Assembly: GCA_005406025.1 (NCBI GenBank)
Contig: BGZK01000286.1
Span: 453,863 to 517,862, forward strand
Length of the DNA: 64,000 bases
DNA from: Eumeta japonica
Taxonomy: Eukaryota; Arthropoda; Insecta; Lepidoptera; Psychidae
Direction of reading: 5' to 3'
The translations under genes and the position numbers were made by a program. The notes under the pieces are model-generated. The model saw only the letters and a list, made by a program, of their open reading frames with translations, was not told where the DNA came from and did not search any database. Below, one piece after another: positions 23,690-35,732 of this stretch. Every line of letters begins with the position of its first letter. Within the stretch, counting starts at the first letter, position 1.

Positions 23690-24935
23690 GCTATTTATAT
23701 ATCCGGAACTGGCCACATACAGGACAATGTTTATAAAATAATTACAACATTTAAAAATGGAACTCCTTGTTTATAGGATATAGTTTTCTTCATGTAACTG
23801 TCAATTGTTTTAACATTGTGGCATCATTTTGGAAATCACGTGTCTTTATCACCACGGATTTAACACGTGAAAATTTTCGTGCAATGATTTATAACGATCT
23901 TCGGCATGCACTAACTCAAAAACAGTGTATTAATCAACTCTCTTCAATATTTGGGGATAAAGCACCATCGAAAACCATTGTCTATTACTGAATTAGTGAG
24001 TTTAATCGTAAGCAGTCTGCTCACGGACGAATTTAAGGAAGGTCGCCCTAAATCAGTCGTTGTACCACAAAATGTCGATGCTGTGCGGGAGCTAATAATA
24101 CAAGATCGTCAAGAGATAAAAGCGTCCCTGGCCATAAGTATGACGATAATATGTAGGATATTACATGAAAATTTGGCTATAAAAAAATTGTTCACGTTGG
24201 ATTCCGCACAACTTGAGCATTGATAAAAAACAGGCTCGTGTCGATTGGGGCAAAAAAAAAAATATAAAAAATACAATCATGGTGCGTCAAAAGCTGTTTG
24301 TAATATCTACACAGGTGACGATTCTTAGGTCTATGCGTATGACTTCAAAACTGAACACCAATAAGCGGTATGAGTATCCCAATATGAACCGAACTCAAAA
24401 AATGTGATTCTTGCCAAAAGCACTTTGAAGCAAATATTTTCCTGTTTTTTTTTTTGTTTAAATGGATGTGGTTACAGTGCCACTAAAGAATCGTAAAACA
24501 GTGAATTCGGAGTATTACTCGACCATTTGTTTGCCAGAACCTTTTAAAGAAAAAAAAGAACAACCGACTACACAGAATCATTCTTTATTATAACAGTGCT
24601 CGCTGTCACACGTCGGCCGAAACAACTCGGTTTTTAAAAGGTCGAAAGACCGCATTGACGGGTCAACTGCCATACAACCCTGATTTGACACCTAACGATT
24701 TCTATTTATTCCCTAGCGTGAAGAATAAATTACATGGTCAACGTTTTTGGAGCCGCAACGTGGCTGTTGATGCGTTCAAAATGCACGTTTTGAAGATACT
24801 TCAATCAGAATGGTATAAGTGTTATAACACTTATAGCACTTTTGCGTTTCAGTATACGCAAAAGTGCATCAACCATCAAACATGAATATTTTGAAAAGCA
24901 ATAAAACCTTTTTAAATGATCTATAATTTATACGA
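23690..24935 (+). pseudogene. mariner transposase relic
   Basis: The coding relic runs from about 23846 to 24885 and gives, across several frames, ENFRAMIYNDLRHALTQKQC and FGDKAPSKTIVYY (helix-turn-helix), EFNRKQS, EGRPKSVVVPQNVDAVRELI (second HTH and linker), KKQARVDWGK, and the C-terminal PYNPDLTPNDFYLFPSVKNK, which contains the third catalytic Asp of the mariner DD34D triad (YNPDL). Most of the central catalytic region is lost and multiple frameshifts are present. A stretch near 23680-23720 (acaagggctgctatttatat) may be the left terminal repeat. Two hairpins disrupt the extreme C-terminus. Confidence 0.88.
24814..24867. repeat. Back-to-back palindrome and hairpin in the mariner relic
   Basis: 24814-24835 is a perfect 22-bp palindrome (TATAAGTGTTA followed by its reverse complement). 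24836-24847 and 24856-24867 pair perfectly over 12 bp (GCACTTTTGCGT). Both lie where mariner proteins normally have a continuous tail after the EW-K-C block. Confidence 0.95.
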
Positions 24936-26426
24936 ACGACTTAATTTCTTCGTCACCGACCGAATGTGAAACTGATACTGTAGTGCAGCAACTTATCGAT
25001 CTTTTTAGGCTAGAGGCTACAATTTCGTCAAGTGGACCAGCAATTTTCGCAGCTTTTACAAATGATTCCCGCTTTGTATCATCAATCAGTAGTTGTTAAA
25101 GTTGATGAAACAAAAATACTTTGCCTTCCATAGCATAATAGTTCAGATATTTTTTTTGTCTCTTTCTAATCCAGAAAAATATATACTAAACGCTGTATCT
25201 TATCTGCTATTTCACGATTAAGTGACATTGTAGGTCTTGTCAATCCTGTCATTCTCTATACAAAGCTACTTATACAGCAATGGCGTTTACAAAAAAAGAC
25301 TGAGACTACACTGCCGCTCTATGCTGTCGATCGTGGAGATTATTCATACCAGAGTTACTTCTACTTTCACAGCTTTCCTTCTCGCGATACTTGGGTATAT
25401 CTATTTCATTTTGATTTTTAATATTAGCATTTGCGGATGCGAGCGAAAAAGTCTATGGATGTGTTATCTATGCCCATGTTCTAGATGATAATCAAGCACC
25501 TATCTCATCTACTCTAAGTCTGGCCTTTACTCCTGTTAAGACGATAATGTTAACCAGACTAATGGTGTGTTGCTAAAGTATTAATATGTCAGTTAACACG
25601 TATTGTTTTTAACGCATCGATACCGTGTCATGATATCGACCTCACTTACGAACTTAACAACGTTACAGTTGCATTGTGCCGGATACATTCATCTTCGCAT
25701 CGATTAACACCTTCGTTGATTATTAATAGCATCGTGCAGTGTCAAACGAATCTCTCAGCGGATTATATTTACCATACACCCGCACTTAAAAATCCATCAA
25801 ATTTCTTAACACATGATCTCACTCCATCACAACTTCTTCAATTGAAACTGTGGTTCATCCTTCTGGATCGCGTCCAAGAAAAAAATGGTCCGTTCGCAAA
25901 TTTTTCATTGGCATCTCTACATCTATCTTTAAGGAAAAAAACTATTTTTCATGTCACTATCACTTCTGATGAACGTCCTCTCTTAAGGCTTAGTTTAACA
26001 TTTTCATCTTGGAATAAATTCCTTCTCTGCATCGTCTTCATTTCACGGTTCTTTCATGAAACTTCGGTACAATGACTTAATAACCGCAATAGATTTAGAT
26101 TTCGCTGAAATGTATACCTATTTTAAATATTTTCCAAAAATCGCAAATTTTCCAAGACTTGGTTTACTTAAATAAAGGAAATTATTATTCGTCTATACTT
26201 CATGAATTAATTTCTTTCGTACACGTAGACCTTATTTGTGTAAAAAGTCATCTTAAAAACTCTACTTTGATATACGTGCAAAAACATCGTATCGTTTTAT
26301 TTTACCGTGGTCACATTGTCAATCTCATAAATGATTATTATCATCAAAGAGATATTATGAAACGAGTTCTCAACTTCTTGTATCTATTCTGAGACAACAC
26401 TTTTCGATATTGTCTCGTACTTAGTT

Positions 26427-26509
26427 CGTAGTTCGTACATTACGAACTACGAGAGAATTTTAAAACGAATCCAAAACCCGTGTTTATATGAAACGTGGGT
26501 TTTGGATTC
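26427..26509. repeat. Two hairpins inside the BEL/Pao relic
   Basis: 26427-26437 / 26441-26451 (11-bp arms, loop cat) and 26467-26479 / 26497-26509 (13-bp perfect arms GAATCCAAAACCC / GGGTTTTGGATTC). The second extends to about 18 bp if a one-base bulge is allowed. Confidence 0.9.
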
Positions 26510-26781
26510 AAATTTTCAAATTTACTGGCTCGAATTGTAGAACAGTCTAAGCATTTTAAACACAGAGATGTTGACTAAACTGAGCCGTTTTATATCACTC
26601 TAGTTCGCCAACGTGTAGAGCGTTCTCAGAAAGCTTATTTTTGTCTTTTTATTTGCCTTATCACTTGCGCTGTTCATTTAGAAATGACATCTGATCTTAT
26701 TTTGGCTACTTTCCTAGGCGCTTTCAAACGCTTCTTGTCCCAACGTGGACCTTACAAATTTATTTATAGTGATAAAGGTAC

Positions 26782-26955
26782 GAGTGTATAGAGAAGGCTA
26801 GAGGAGGCCTTTGCCGAAGGGCAACCGGACTTACAAAGGAGAAGCAAATCGCGCATAGTGGAATATTAAATATGTAGCTATTAAAACACTATAAAAGTTT
26901 GAATAAAGGCTATTCTAACTTTTATGGTATTATATTCGAAATAATAAATAAGGGT
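26782..26955 (+). mobile_element. Short insertion in the integrase relic, possibly a retroposon 3' end
   Basis: Integrase similarity stops at about 26788 and resumes at about 26956. The intervening DNA contains taggaggcctttgcc-like sequence (agaggaggcctttgccgaag), reminiscent of the 3' ends of moth RTE-type retroposons. Flanks aaggtacga and agggtatgaa could be a decayed target duplication. The boundaries are approximate. Confidence 0.45.
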
Positions 26956-27434
26956 ATGAATTTTACAAGCGCGAACACGTATCTAGATGAATTTTACCCT
27001 TTTCTAAAATCCAATAAGTATTATAGAGACTTCGCCAACGAACTCTCCGCGAACTGTGCTGTATGAAAATTAAATTCAATTTGCTCTTCATATTTCGGCG
27101 GAATTCGGGAAGCAAACATAAATCGGTTAAGACTCATCTGTTTCGTGTCATAGGCAAACAAATTCTGACTTACGAAGAAATGATCACTATCTTTGTACAA
27201 ATTGAATCAATGCACAACCCTAGACTGTTACGTGCGTTGAGATCTGATCCTTCAGAGCCCGTTCCATTTCACGCCGTTCCATTTCATGTGCCCTACGTCG
27301 TTCACTTCACTCCTTGCAGCAAATTTGAGCTTAGCACATATTCAATAACTCATTCTATATTCTCTAATGGACTCTCTTGTTCCGTATTTCTCATTTCAAA
27401 CCGAGTACCTTCAAACTCTACAAATCAGAAATGA

Positions 27435-30400
27435 ATTAACCATATCGAAATCAGTGAGAACCATAGTCTTAATTAACAGATAATGCACCACCGTTGCAGT
27501 AGCCTCTAGGTGTTATTATTAAGATGTATCCTGGAAAAACTGTATTATGCGTGTTGCACAATTGAAAACTAAGAGTGGTACGTATGATAGACCTGTAGTG
27601 AGGCTTTGTCCGCTACCCACGCAATATTTTTTTAATTTTAGTTTAAGAAAAGTTTGTTCAGGTAGCATAAGAACGTAGAATCAATTTTATTATAGATTTT
27701 ATTATCAAGTTAATGCATTATTATCTAAATCATAGCTTGTTTTTTTTTTAATTTTCATTGGTACTCTTTACTTCGATATTGACTAAGAATATTACCGCAT
27801 TATTGCTGCCATAATATAATAATATACCGCATTATGCGGTAATAATATTGCCACATAATTGCATTTTTCATGTATATTTTTTCGTTCCTTCGAGACGAAT
27901 ATTTATTTATTTATATATAATCTCAGGTGCTGTCAATAGTAAAAAAAAATATTGTCTACAACTACATCGAAAAGTTAGCAATAATTTCCGACAACAATAC
28001 AAAAAAATATTGCCTACCATGCCTGCATATGTGATGATAAGTTCAATTAAGTTTGAGAATGTTTCGTACGTTTTTTGAGCAAACATATTTTATCGTTGTT
28101 CAATTTTTGAAGGTGATTCAAAAACTAAATAAAAAAAAAAACAAATACAATCCACAATATTTCATTGTATCAACAAGAAAATTGCTGAAATTTCTGTTTG
28201 GTAGCCTAAAATAAATAATAAATTCTCAATAATAATTTAATGGACGCCATCCGACAACAAGTCTCGAGAAAAAGGGTATAAAAATTATTAAATAAATTTT
28301 TACAAAATAATTCTATTAGGTTGAAGTCGACAATTGTCATATTTATATTCACAAATTATATTATGAATAATCACAATCAAACGTCTAACCGCTCTCTTCC
28401 ATGTGATACAGCTTTATTACATGGAGAACTCGCTACTAAAAACTTTTGAAATAAAATATAATAATAAGGTATCGGACTTGTTATAAATCGAAATATACTT
28501 ACCTTTATACTTTTCATGGATTTCTAAATGATATGATGGAATCTCAGAAGTCGGCAGTGCAGGCAGGTGTATCTTGATATGCTACCTCAAAGGCAAACTC
28601 AAAAGTACTACCACTGATAAAAAGAACTGCTACTAAACAGTGCTACGCTTAATTTACCTGCGTTTGCTCAATCAAGCATGCATGAAAGAAAACATTCCCG
28701 TACCTTAGGAAGATCCTTTAATAGAAATTATTATTAAACAGCGGTTTATTCACTAATTATTATATCTCCTGAATAAAGTTCAGTCTATAATAATGTTTTC
28801 TTTTTGTCTGATCAGAAAAAGAATGCCTACAATGTTTGGACTTAACCATACATTTTCATTGAAAATGTGACACGTTGAAAATTTTTCAACGTGTCACATT
28901 TATCATACAGCAACTCAGTCTAATGTATAATTCATCAACATTGAAGATTTTTGAAATATTGTTTTTTTGAATTAATCGATCAAGTTAAATTATAAATGAA
29001 AAAAAGTCTGTGATCATTTTAATCAAATCATACCATAGGGAAGTGTGTGAACGGCACAGAAAAAATATTAGAATTTATTTATAGACAGTTTTAAAGGACT
29101 GAATTCAACTTTGAACCTTTCTTACATACAGAGCAATATTGTTTTCCCTTAACCTGTGTGGACGTAATGAATTCTTTTAATTTTTTTATGTATCCTATCC
29201 GGCCTCGCGCTCGATCCAGATGTTAAATCCGAATCTCGTTTCGGATTCGACGTCGGTTTCCGGTCTGGATACAACACTCCCCATCTCCGCCCTAGTTCCG
29301 GTAAGAGGAATCTTATTAGTTAATGTAAACATTAGAGTAGACAAAAAATTATATAATTTATCCCTATATCCACGCTATTCAAGCCGTGAGTAAACTTCTA
29401 TGAAATTTAAAATTGTTTTGTTAATATTTGCAAAACTAATACGATAACAAATAAACAAATTGTCTACTCGAAACGGGAGAATAAAGCTTAAAATGAAATT
29501 AAATTTATAAAATAAATAATAACTTTAATAAAATATGTAAAAAGGAAATTATTTTACAACCTCTGTTTCATTTAATTATGCTAAATTTATACACAGTATT
29601 CTCAAAATTAAATACAGTGGATAAATCCCCCTCCCTTTTCTACCGCAACCCAATTTGTTCCCACCCGCACTCGCAGTAATGTGTAACAAAAACAGTGACA
29701 GCCGAGAGCGAGGACGAGATCGTATAAAAGAGTGATTGAAATTTCATTCCATTCATTCTGATGTACCACCGCATATATGAAGTTTTGGAAATAGGGTATA
29801 TAAGATTACAACAAGCAGCCATCTGCGCGTACAGCGAATATAAGGCAACAATTATAAAGCCGATGAGTTCCAAGAATAATAAATAATTCACTGAACCGTT
29901 TTAGAATATTAAAATTTTGATACGGCTTATCCGTTTGATCCTAGACAAAAAAGCATTTTAACGCTAGGACGAGACCACATTTTAAATTCAACTTTAGATG
30001 TTATTTTTAAATTGTACATTGCATTGCATTCAAATTGTAATTACACTTGCTGTAATTATAACGTTAACTGTCGATTATAAAAATATCTCTATTTATTAAT
30101 ACAACTGCTCTAGTAATATGTCATAATATTTTAAAAATTTACAGTATTTCAATATAATCACTTTTTTAATTTACCACTTTTTCGTACTGGGTACCCCTCA
30201 AGAAGAAGGAGCAAGAAACCAGAGGACAGCTCTTATCAAATCAAAATTATAGAGAATCACAATCATTCGATTGTGATTGTACTAATTGGAAACGATAAAT
30301 TGTAAATTGAAATGAAACTATTATCAAAAAAAAAAGTAGGAAGTCGAAAAAAATTCGTATGAAGTCTATTTATCTTTTAGATATTCAGAGATTGCTTAAT

Positions 30401-31470
30401 TACCGTTTTGGCAAAGTATTTACTTTAGGATTTTAAATTTGTAAAAGGGTAAATTTTGTGTATCCTCAAGAAATTTAATGAACTTGCGCACACAGAGCTC
30501 CCTAATTGAAAAACAAAATGAATTCATGTCCTTATGAAGTTAACTAACATGTAAACTCAATTTATTTTTATTCCTAATATTAAAATTATAACCGTTACCA
30601 CTTTTTGCTACATCAATTATTTTTTTATACATAAACTGCTATGCTGTAGTTAATATTCCTAGTTAATATTTATTTAAACTCAATTTTCAAAGATAACCGT
30701 TTTTTTTGCCCCATAAAATTAACCTCCAAAATTAGAGTTTTTTTATTTACGCTATGCGGCTATCCTGGGCTTGTGTTTGTTAAATCTGCATATTCATTGA
30801 ACTGAAAAGTTTTTAGAATTGACATATAGAAAAATTCCTCGTTACACAGGGAATACGGACTGGCTTTAACAATGTCACCAGCTTACTTCAGACAAACACG
30901 GAATCCGATGTTTCAACGAAGTCTTGATGCGGCAAATTCTCTATTTACATTTTATTCCAAAAATCCTGTAAGAAAACACGGATATTACCGAATTAAACAA
31001 AATAAAATAAACAAACCCTTTTAAATAACTGCGAAAAAGTTTTCTAATTGAGTTGTGGAAGAAAATACGAAAATCCAATTAAAACTAACGAGGTCAGAAA
31101 GTAACTTTATTTATTATTTGAACATTTTCTAAATTAAAGCTTAATTGCTACCAAATTTGAAAACAATATTATTACCAATATCCACCACCTATTTACAAAG
31201 TGTGCAATAATCTTTTAACCAAACTTTGAGTGGTGAGGTATACATTTTTTATACAGATTAATGCGCTTGAATTTTAGAATGTATTAAAATTTTAATATCA
31301 GACAAATAGGGATATCAATATACATGCTCTTACAAAATAGGTATTCACTGACATTTATATCTTTACATACAAAAATATGTTACATTATATATAAATATAC
31401 GTACACATATATATAATTTTTTGTATATTACTTTTTCTCAAATAATAAAAATTGATATACAAACTTATTG
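27435..31470. other. AT-rich gene-free region
   Basis: There is no coding similarity. Hairpins occur at 28863-28901 and 30255-30278, and inverted 'taccgcat' repeats at 27794-27846. 29.16-29.31 kb is a GC-richer patch with repeated 'ccgg', 'gattcgg' words, loosely like the purine-rich repeat seen at 55 kb read on minus. Open frames are short and carry no recognisable domains. Confidence 0.5.
28863..28901. repeat. Hairpin, 19-bp perfect arms, 1-nt loop
   Basis: AAATGTGACACGTTGAAAA at 28863-28881 and its exact reverse complement at 28883-28901. It is not followed by any gene context. Confidence 0.95.
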
Positions 31471-31483
31471 CGACCCACGCTGT

Positions 31484-31712
31484 AACGGCGATTCACGGCA
31501 TCGCCGCGTAAGCCCGCGCCTCGGGTTGCTCTTCTTCCCGAGTACACGCCTCGGGGTGAACGGACTTCTTGCAGTGTGAAGATGGACAAATGATGGACAG
31601 CGTTTTCTCTCAGACTTAACTTCTTTATTCAGCCCAGCTTCACAATGTGACGGTTGGCGCAATTCCCACTGCATTTTATAGGTGGTGCATCAGTTGCACA
31701 TGTGAGTTGCAT
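31484..31712 (-). mobile_element. Possible solo LTR
   Basis: Read on minus, a unit of about 229 bp starts TGTATGCAAC and ends CGCCGTTACA, so it has TG...CA borders. Inside are a TATA box (tataaaatgcag, about 31680) and an AATAAA signal (31629-31624) about 50 nt later, the usual LTR promoter plus poly(A) arrangement. No internal retrotransposon sequence adjoins it and I see no clear target duplication, so the borders are tentative. It abuts the 3' end of the Jockey-like element. Confidence 0.45.
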
Positions 31713-31759
31713 ACATTTTTTAATTGGGGAGGTGTGGCCATGCACTTCTCTATGCATAT

Positions 31760-33063
31760 GCATTGGCGTTCGTTCGTGGATCTTCCACACCCTCGTGTCT
31801 GTGAGTGCAGGTTCGGGACGGAGGACTTACTGTTGCCTCATGCCCGGGCGTCTTCTCGTCGGGGATACAACCCCGACGATTCCTGTGGTTGTGGTCCCCT
31901 TTACGGGAATCCAATCAGACGTCTAGCTCTCGCAGGTTCTGCTTCACTGTTTGGGGAGGCGTTTTGGTGATTTCTTTGGGGGAGCGGTCGGCCGCTCGGC
32001 GACCTCTCGTGCGTTGGTGCGATGTTCCGGAGGAATTCATGTGGGCTGATCAGCGACGTCCATCCGGCGGCGATGCGCTGGATGAATTCCTCACGGTCTC
32101 GATACAGAGGTCGCGAGCGATAACGTCACTTAAAACATACCGACCGCTCCCACGATCATCCGTGGGGCGATGCTCTGGGCTTGGATCCTCTTCCTCTGAT
32201 ATGGAGCAAGGTGCACCATGCTGGTGCCGCATATGTTAGCCGGGAACGGATGTAGCCCTTATATAGGACGAGTTTGGTCCTGAGCGGCAGGTGCGATCGA
32301 AGCACTGGGCGCAGCATGCTCCGTGCGGCTCTGCTCTGGTGGATAACTTATTCTGCTTGAGCGGCCATGCGCATGGAGCGGTCAATCTGTACGCCCAGGT
32401 ATGCATTGGCGTTCGTGGGTCTTCCACACCCTCGTTCTTAAGGGTGCAGGTACGGGACGGAGGACTTATTTTTTGCCTCAAGCCCGGGCGTCTTCTCGTC
32501 GGGGATACGACCCCGACGGATCTAGTGGTGGTCCCCTCACGGGGGGTCCGTGACATATATGTCCAGTCCAATTTGATCAGTCCGGTACTAGGGTTTGGGA
32601 GAAGGTGTTCAGATCAATTTTCTCGGGAAGGGTCGGCCGCTCGGCGACCTCTCTTGCATCGGTGCGATGTTCCGGAGGAATTCATAGGGGCCCTGGTCAG
32701 CGATGTCAAACATCCGGCGAGCAATGCGCTGGATGAATTCCTCTATGGTTTCGATGCAGAGGTCGCGAGCGATTACGTCATTTAAGACATACCGCTCCGC
32801 TTCCGCGATCATCCGTAGGGCGATGTTCTGCTGGGCTTGGATCCTCTTCTTTTGTGAAATGGAACAAAGTGCGTACCATGCTGGAGCTGCGTACGTGAGC
32901 CGGGAACGGATGTAGCCTTTATATAAGGCGACTTTGGCTCGGAGCGGCAGGTGCGATCGGAGCACTGGGCGCAACATGCTCCGCGCGGCTCTGCTCTGAT
33001 GGATAATATGTTCCACCTGAGCGGCCATGCACATGGAGTGATCTATTTGTACGCCTAGGTATC
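31760..33063 (-). repeat. Tandem copies of the Jockey 3' region
   Basis: Each copy begins (plus strand) at gcattggcgttcgt and runs through 3' UTR (gggacggaggactta, gtcttctcgtcggggatac) into the RT C-terminus (VIARDLCIET in both) and up to gtacgcc(c/t)aggtat. The copies differ by many substitutions and indels, so the duplication is not recent or the copies come from different source elements. Confidence 0.8.
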
Positions 33064-35392
33064 GCACCCTGGTTTGCCATTCCACCTCCTGTCCCCAGAG
33101 TCTCAGCTTTGCTAGCATGGCACGCTGTTGGCCGGTCAGAAGGGCAGCCGTCTTCGTGACATTCACGGCGACACGCCATCTGTCCAGCCAGTCCGGCAAT
33201 AGGTCGAGGACCCTCTGGAGTTTAGCCGCAGTGAGGTCTGCCCGACGAGATGATGCGAGATACGCGCTGTCGTTTGCATATAGCGCCAGCACGACGTTCT
33301 CCTCCCAATGTTGGAGTTGGTCCGTGAGCGTAGGAATATCATCAATGTACACCGCGTACAAGCACGGCGATAAGCAGCTGCCTTGTGGTACCCCGGCTCT
33401 GATGGGACGCGGGTCCGAGGTCGCGTCCTCGACTGTTACGTAAAAGTCGCGGTCCTTCAGGAACGACGCTACTGTCCGCACCAGCGCAGGCGGGATCCGG
33501 TTCTCAATAAGTTTGTACAGCAATTCGGAGTGCCACACTCGGTCGAACGCCTTCTCGATGTCGAGAAAGACTCCAACGGTGCGGCGCCCCCGGTTGTGCT
33601 CAACGGCCATATGGTGCAGTACACGCGCTAACTGGAGCGTTGAAGAGTGTCCACTGCGAAACCCGAACTGCTCCTGTCTAGGATTCAGGTGACGGAGCAG
33701 GCGTCGCAGCAGGACGCACTCAAACAGTTTGGCGATGTGGGACAGCAGCGTGATCGGGCGTTGGCTTGACGCTAGTCGAGGATCTTTGCCCGCTTTCGGG
33801 ATGGCGATGACGCGTCCCGTCTTCCAGCATGCCGGAAAGTGACCCGTCCTCAGTATCCCGTTAAAGAGCCTGGTCATCGCCACCATGGCTCTTCGAGGCA
33901 GCTGCTTGATGGCTATGGTGGGAATCCCATCGGGTCCCGGCGCCTTCCGCTTGGGTAGGCGGAAGATTGCCCGAGCTGTTTCCGTCGGAGACACATAATA
34001 GTCTCCCGGCAGCGACGGTATCGGGGCCGACAGGAATCCCCGTACGCGGTGTTCTACTTCTTCATGATGTCTTACGATGGAGTGTGAATCTGATGCTGGG
34101 TGTAAGGTGAACTGCTCCTCTAAATGCTCTGCCAGAATCTCCGCCCGATCCTTGGCGGCGTAACGGCGCATCCCCGTTTTGTCGAACAATGGACACACTG
34201 GAGCTGGAGCTTTTGTCAAGCTGCGGCAGAGCTGGTGGAGGGACTTCCAGTCCTCGCCGGCCTGTCCAATCGTCTCTTCCCAGGCGGCGCCTCCGAAAGT
34301 CCATACCTCTTGTCTCAGCTCCAGGGCAACACTATTCAGATCACGCTTGACACGTGGGCAGCGCGTCCTAGCCCACAATCTTTTCAGGTTCCGTTTGTGT
34401 TGGAGCGCGCGCTGCAGGCGTAAAGGAAGGTCCCATCGGCGGCAAGTCGCTGCCGGAAGACGTGTGGTCGCCGAGGAATATGCGGCCTGGTTGAGACGTG
34501 ACGCGGCCGAGTCAACTTCCTCCGGACTGGAAAAGGACTTGCCAATGTGGAGCTCCTCTAGTGCATGTTGATATGCACTCCAGTTGGTGCGGTGAGTTTA
34601 TGGGCGTGCGGGAGTCAGGTGGGCAGTAGTGCCCAGCGTGATCAGTATCGGGAGATGCTGTGCGTCCGGGCCGTACAGTACTTCTACGTGGATCGGGAAT
34701 GGGAGTCGGTGACAAAGCACGATATCCAACACGTCCGCTCCAAAACGGGGGTCCGTCGGGACATGAGATGGGGTAACCGGGCCGAGTACTTCGTACCCGT
34801 AGTCCTCAGCATCCTGCAACAGTTGACGTCCCGCGGGCGAGACGACTCTCGAATCCCAAACTGTATGCTTGGCGTTGAGGTCGCCCGCTAGGATTGTCGG
34901 AGTGTGGTCTTCGAAAATTGTGTGGATATCAGAGGAGCAAAAGCGGGTGCCAGGGGTGCGATACGCCGCGAACAGTCGCAATTCTGTTCCCACCGCTCCC
35001 ACCCTTATTCCCAAAGTCCTGGTGTTGATGAAGTCCGGCAGCTCCAATCCTCCATGGACGACATCCCTTCGCACAAGTACCGCAGTACCTCTGTATGCGA
35101 TACTATGGGGGGAAACTTCGTCGCGACGATACACGAAGAAATTGGGCAGCCGAAGTTCTTGTCTAGATCGGAGTTTCGTCTCGCCCAGGAGGACAACGTG
35201 TATGTCCTGCGACTGGACGAGGGTTCGTAGGTCTTGCGTCTTCCCAGAGATGCCACCGGCGTTCCAGTACATGACTCTTAGTCTAGACGGTGTGCTCCTG
35301 GGATATGGAGCAGTGCTTGCAGCACTGTTTGAATTGGGTCCTGACCCGCCATGATGGTCCGGAGGATCTCCGTCAGCTGCTTCAGCAGCCAT
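32609..35392 (-). pseudogene. Jockey-like ORF2: endonuclease and reverse transcriptase, nearly intact
   Basis: From the ATG at 35392 one frame runs 928 codons, broken by a single TAA at 34600-34598. The N-terminal 260 residues form an AP-type endonuclease: VMYWNAGGI, LLGETKLR, AYRTPG, ILAGDLNAKHTVWDS, DVLDIVL and QHLPI. The remainder is an RT: GPDGIP, RPITLLSHIAKLFE, QFGFRSGHST, FLDIEKAFDRVWH (motif A), GVPQGSCLSP (motif B) and LYANDSAYLAS at the catalytic YxDD site. The first catalytic Asp is Asn (AAC at 33274-33272 on minus), which should abolish polymerisation. The thumb-like C-terminus is present. ORF2 starts a few hundred bases after ORF1. Confidence 0.9.
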
Positions 35393-35732
35393 GTATTCGG
35401 GTCCGTCCGTATCAACGGTCGGGAGATCTGGTTTATTGGCAGTTCTGGCGTTCGTTTGAAGGTCAGGATGTCGGAGGCATCTCGCGTTGTGGTTCCACCC
35501 TCGGTCGCGCTATCGGCGGCGGCGGCACCATCGCGGGTCTGGTCTTTCGAATGGGCATTGACCTGGGCCATACTGCTCGCATCGCCGTCGCAGCCTCCGA
35601 GGCGGCTTGTGAGGACTGTACCCTCAGGGGATCCGCGAATTCTTCGGGGGGGGCAGGAGTGGAAATCGTACCTTCCTCCGCCTTCTTCTTCGTCTTCCCT
35701 CCACCGTGGGTTCCACCTCTACCAACGCTCGT

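Larger units (their letters stand above)
24970..27260 (+). pseudogene. BEL/Pao LTR-retrotransposon pol relic
   Basis: Fragments in BEL/Pao order are spread over all three plus frames. First come remains of the RT connection region (YNFVKWTSN), then the RNase H-like block FADASEKVYGCVIYAH. The characteristic DLTPSQLLQLKLW follows near 25.82 kb, and a pre-integrase stretch near 26.2-26.39 kb. The integrase core is at 26.62-26.79 kb, with KAYFCLFICLITCAVHLEM and YSDKGT, and an integrase C-terminal part at 27.06-27.26 kb. Dozens of stops and frameshifts make it non-functional. LTRs, gag and protease are not visible. A 175-bp insertion splits the integrase. Confidence 0.82.

Noticed and set aside
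24970..27434. Open frames of 77-133 codons as separate host genes
   Set aside because: They are frame-shifted pieces of one BEL/Pao polyprotein in the expected order.
28863..28901. Rho-independent terminator
   Set aside because: A perfect 19-bp stem without GC-rich base, U-tract or upstream gene, in a eukaryotic sequence.
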